Part shown: one piece after another, positions 62,742 to 64,000 of the stretch
How positions within the stretch are numbered: position 1 is the stretch's first letter
How the letters are laid out: the number at the start of each line of letters is the position of its first letter
Source: Promethearchaeia archaeon
Lineage (GTDB): Archaea; Asgardarchaeota; Lokiarchaeia; Sigyniarchaeales; SOKP01
Length of the DNA stretch: 64,000 nucleotides
Assembly (NCBI GenBank): GCA_029856045.1
Contig: JAHQWG010000047.1
Coordinates: 126,001 to 190,000, forward strand
Reading direction: 5' to 3'
Program-made: the position numbers and the translations under genes
Notes under the pieces: generated by a model
Seen by the model: the letters and a program-made list of their open reading frames with translations, nothing else
What the model was told of the DNA's origin: nothing
Database searches by the model: none

Positions 62742-63089
62742 TTTTATTGCTGTCGAGTTATTAAAAATATGTATATTATATCAAATAAATTTTATTCTAA
62801 TATTCTTTTAAAATTATTCATTGAATTGTTCTCGCCATTCCTTGATGGATAACATATTAATATCCTCCTGAAAAATTTTCAATATAGCATCTATTTAAGC
62901 AATTTAAACATAATTCTGTGATGAATTACAATCATTAAATACTCAATTTTGCCAAAGCAAATGAATTTAAACCTTTTGGAACTATTAATGGAAAATAAGT
63001 ATGATGAAATATTGAGGGGCTTGATAGGGTCTTCGTGAAAATATTAAGGAATTTGATAATATTATAATAAAATTTTGAGAATGTAATTT
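62742..63089. other. Gene-poor stretch with two micro-ORFs
   Basis: No intact gene is present. On the minus strand AGGAGG precedes a 13-codon frame (MLSIKEWREQFNE, 62855-62814) with the strongest Shine-Dalgarno in this region. On the plus strand ATG 62961 opens a 25-codon frame (MNLNLLELLMENKYDEILRG and so on) ending at TGA 63038, which could be the broken start of a regulator. A TATA-like ATATAATATAC near 62780 could serve the tRNA. Confidence 0.35.
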
Positions 63090-64000
63090 CTAAGAGTCCC
63101 AAAAACCCCTTTTCTTTAAATATCTTCCCAAATAAACCAAGATTAGCATGATAGGAACTTCCCAGAATAACCCCATGGTTGTACCAAGTGCCGCCACTGA
63201 ACCAACTCCGTACATTGTAATAGCTGTGGCAATAGCTATTTCAAAGTGGCTTGAAGAACCAATAATAACTGTTATGATTGCTTCTCTATATTTCATTTTG
63301 AAGAGTTTTGTAATTAGTATGTTGTAGCCAACTACAATCATAAATCCAACCAATAATGGGATTGTAACTACTATTAACAAATCTGGATTATTAATCAACA
63401 CATTTCCATTCAATGAGAAAAGAATGACTAAAGTTGTCAATAATGCAATAATTGAAATTTTTCCAACAAATGGTCGATAATTATCATTAAACCATTCTAC
63501 TCCCTTGGAATTAATTATCAATTTTTTACTGACTATACCTAAGAATAATGGAATTCCGATAAAAAATAATAATGAAATTAATAAAAGTACCCAATCAATG
63601 GGAATATTTTGAATCCCTGTGAGTAATGTAACAATAGGAACATAAAGAAAAATTATAGTGATTGTATTTAAACTGGTATTAACCACATTTTGTTCTTGAT
63701 TACCCTTTGCCATATAACCCCATACTAGGACCATTGCTGTACAGGGTGATGAGCTAAGAAGAATAACCGCTACAATTAACTGTTCATTACCGTTTAAAAA
63801 TAGATTTACCATTACCAAGCCAACTATAGGCGCGATAACCCAATTGGATAAAATCGTCAATATTATTGGCTTAGGACTTTTTCTTAATTTTTTTAATTCT
63901 GATGCTTGTAGATTTAACATTGCGGGATACATCATTAAGAATAGGCAGATGCCAATTGGGATTGAAATACCCTGAATTTGCCAAGAATTAATCGATTCAC
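63090..64000 (-). CDS. acr3: ACR3-family arsenite efflux pump (partial)
   Basis: The open frame continues through the right edge, so the N-terminus is missing. Visible segments are QIQGISIPIGICLFLMMYPA, then NWVIAPIVGLVMVN, SSSPCTAMVLVWGYMAKGNQEQ (the conserved Cys of ACR3), and a C-terminal IIGSSSHFEIAIATAITMYG with several further helices. ACR3 exports arsenite. The protein ends RGFWDS. A canonical start inside the window (ATG 63935) would remove the first helix and is not the true start. Confidence 0.9.
   Translation of the reverse strand, partial: ESINSWQIQGISIPIGICLFLMMYPAMLNLQASELKKLRKSPKPIILTILSNWVIAPIVGLVMVNLFLNGNEQLIVAVILLSSSPCTAMVLVWGYMAKGNQEQNVVNTSLNTITIIFLYVPIVTLLTGIQNIPIDWVLLLISLLFFIGIPLFLGIVSKKLIINSKGVEWFNDNYRPFVGKISIIALLTTLVILFSLNGNVLINNPDLLIVVTIPLLVGFMIVVGYNILITKLFKMKYREAIITVIIGSSSHFEIAIATAITMYGVGSVAALGTTMGLFWEVPIMLILVYLGRYLKKRGFWDS

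Noticed and set aside
1-64000. CRISPR arrays, insertion sequences, rRNA
   Set aside because: No repeat-spacer pattern, transposase gene or rRNA sequence was seen on either strand. Terminal inverted repeats were not found around any gene cluster.

Overview
This is a strongly A+T-rich archaeal window that most likely comes from an Asgard (Lokiarchaeia-like) archaeon. Archaeal evidence: tetrahydromethanopterin (H4MPT) biosynthesis genes (beta-RFAP synthase, MptD), a CooC-type CO-dehydrogenase maturation ATPase, archaeal uS2, TldD/TldE, a DUF89 protein and a PAC2 protein. Evidence pointing to Asgard: a Rab/Ras-like small GTPase, a longin/roadblock-like protein next to it, a gelsolin-like protein, and three tandem membrane zinc ribbons with a LITAF-like layout. 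The lineage is inferred from content; no rRNA is present.

Layout. 1-7.7 kb: membrane protein fragment, U32 protein, membrane metallophosphoesterase, MptD/beta-RFAP synthase, PurM-like protein plus a sugar-epimerase-like protein. 7.7-14.4 kb: M20 peptidase, CooC, uS2, DUF89, HD protein, aminotransferase. 14.5-18.3 kb: a carbohydrate cluster (FGGY kinase, SCP2-like protein, dehydrogenase-class II aldolase fusion) behind a perfect palindrome. 18.3-23 kb: aconitase-family LeuC/LeuD, a terpenoid-cyclase-fold protein, membrane M28 peptidase, Tmk. 23-25.5 kb: a membrane protein and three membrane zinc ribbons. 25.6-29.7 kb: TldD, TldE, aminotransferase. 29.8-33.5 kb: GyrI-like protein, ABC-2 exporter, flavodoxin. 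33.7-35.4 kb: a two-gene TIR / HEPN-like pair, probably defence. 35.4-38.9 kb: DUF6125-like protein, membrane protein, a decayed Old Yellow Enzyme tail, IlvE, a tiny zinc protein. 38.9-43.8 kb: aromatic amino acid genes (TyrA, AroE, bacterial-type AroK, AroD) with a UroD-like protein and Adk. 44-50.2 kb: SagB-like protein and a soluble PAS kinase / receiver / PAS kinase set. 50.4-53 kb: PAC2, longin-like protein, GTPase, membrane protein. 53.1-59.8 kb: SDR, SufC/SufB, winged helix, VOC, gelsolin-like protein, antitoxin pseudogene, IscU, IscS. 59.9-64 kb: degenerate P-loop protein, ThiW, CysS, tRNA-Cys, ACR3 arsenite pump running off the right edge.

The most unusual signal is translational. 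At least six genes (two zinc ribbons, SDR, response regulator, longin-like protein, beta-RFAP synthase) have conserved N-termini that extend upstream of any ATG/GTG/TTG. Each then reaches an ATT, ATA or ATC codon at a normal distance (about 7-9 nt) behind a GGTG/GAGG Shine-Dalgarno motif. This suggests regular use of AUU/AUA-type start codons. Genes annotated only from canonical starts would be truncated or missed.

Functionally the window combines Wood-Ljungdahl/H4MPT metabolism, Fe-S assembly by both minimal SUF and IscU/IscS parts, aromatic and branched-chain amino acid metabolism, and eukaryote-like cytoskeleton and membrane-trafficking modules.
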